A DNA stretch of 5,728 bases from positions 1-5,728 of the forward strand of contig JBIIGI010000104.1 of assembly GCA_044236545.1 (NCBI GenBank). Reading direction: 5' to 3'. Below are positions 5,635 through 5,728 of the stretch, one piece after another; position 1 is the first letter of the stretch, and each line of letters opens with the position of its first letter. Made by a program: the position numbers and the translations under genes. The notes beneath the pieces are model-generated. The model was not told the DNA's origin and made no database searches. It saw only the letters and a program-made list of their open reading frames with translations. This stretch comes from UBA6821 sp044236545 (GTDB lineage Bacteria; Verrucomicrobiota; Verrucomicrobiia; Chthoniobacterales; UBA6821).

Positions 5635-5721
5635 CATTTGTCGATTTTTGTGGCGTTGCTCGCTCGGGCGAGACCGCTGCGGGTATCGCCCAGCTCTCGC
5701 GCCTTCAAAAATCAGCAAATG
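5635..5721. repeat. Outer imperfect inverted repeat of the right-end element
   Basis: The arms 5635-5655 and 5700-5721 match as inverted repeats. CATTTG, then a two-base mismatch, then GATTTTTG, then GGCG pair exactly, about 18 of 21-22 positions, with one bulge. Inside them, GGGCGA (5666-5671) pairs with TCGCCC (5686-5691) around CCG/CGG, making a long two-tier hairpin. Confidence 0.85.
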
Positions 5722-5728
5722 CTCTTCA

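Larger units (their letters stand above)
5495..5721 (-). ncRNA. Structured RNA-like element; possible orphan HEARO/omega-RNA scaffold
   Basis: This gene-free stretch upstream of proS is dense in nested inverted repeats. Read on the minus strand (5721 to 5495), an outer stem pairs 5721-5700 with 5655-5635. It encloses GGGCGA/TCGCCC (5691-5686 with 5671-5666). Next comes CAGCCC/GGGCTG (5630-5625 with 5598-5593), which contains a TTCGGG turn. Then comes a perfect 10-bp stem GGCTTGGCAC/GTGCCAAGCC (5588-5579 with 5554-5545), whose loop holds CCCG/CGGG. The element ends near GATTTAATC (5503-5495). Paired arms and UUCG-like turns suggest selection on RNA structure. From memory, the order of hairpins and motifs such as CCCTTCGGGTTGCCGAG and GATGCTCGTGCCAAG resemble HEARO (omega-RNA) elements that precede IscB-type nuclease genes. 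No such gene follows here. Alternatives are another mobile-element end, a dispersed repeat or a proS leader. The 73-codon minus frame across it looks like a by-product. Confidence 0.5.

Noticed and set aside
5497..5718. A 73-codon minus-strand reading frame within the right-end element
   Set aside because: It is made almost wholly of inverted-repeat arms, has no recognisable domain and an odd Arg/Cys/Ala/Ser composition, and lacks a ribosome-binding site. RNA structure explains the sequence better.

Overview
The window looks like ordinary chromosomal housekeeping sequence from a moderately GC-rich bacterium. I think it belongs to the Verrucomicrobiota/PVC group, perhaps Opitutae-like. This rests on the form of signal peptidase I (a long N-terminal arm and a large insertion after the catalytic serine), the compact archaeal/eukaryotic-type prolyl-tRNA synthetase, and the sequence of the omega subunit. 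It is an inference from remembered family traits, not a database result.

Layout, left to right. Bases 1-108 (minus) hold the first 36 codons of smpB, cut by the window edge. Upstream of it on the same strand is rpoZ (208-432). Divergent from rpoZ, across a 123-bp gap, is lepB (556-1677, plus). lepB converges on argG (1799-3064, minus). The 121-bp gap between them is filled by a degenerate 8-9-bp repeat arranged as a large imperfect inverted repeat. Upstream of argG come a strong bidirectional intrinsic terminator (3127-3156), a small predicted lipoprotein gene of unknown role (3178-3534, minus), a tRNA-Lys(UUU) gene (3704-3775, minus) and proS (3913-5445, minus). The last 283 bases have no convincing gene. 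They hold a compact array of inverted repeats (about 5495-5721) that reads best as a structured RNA or mobile-element end on the minus strand, just upstream of proS.

How the genes fit together. SmpB (trans-translation), tRNA-Lys and ProRS serve translation. Omega serves transcription. Signal peptidase I serves secretion. ArgG makes argininosuccinate for arginine synthesis. Only rpoZ-smpB looks like a possible operon; the other genes seem to be single transcription units. None of the six protein start sites has a clear Shine-Dalgarno sequence.

The item most worth a second look is the right-end element. Its nested hairpins resemble, from memory, the HEARO/omega-RNA scaffolds that accompany IscB-type nucleases. 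No nuclease gene follows it: proS occupies that place. It may therefore be an orphan (stand-alone) guide-RNA-like element or a fossil. This identification is unverified.
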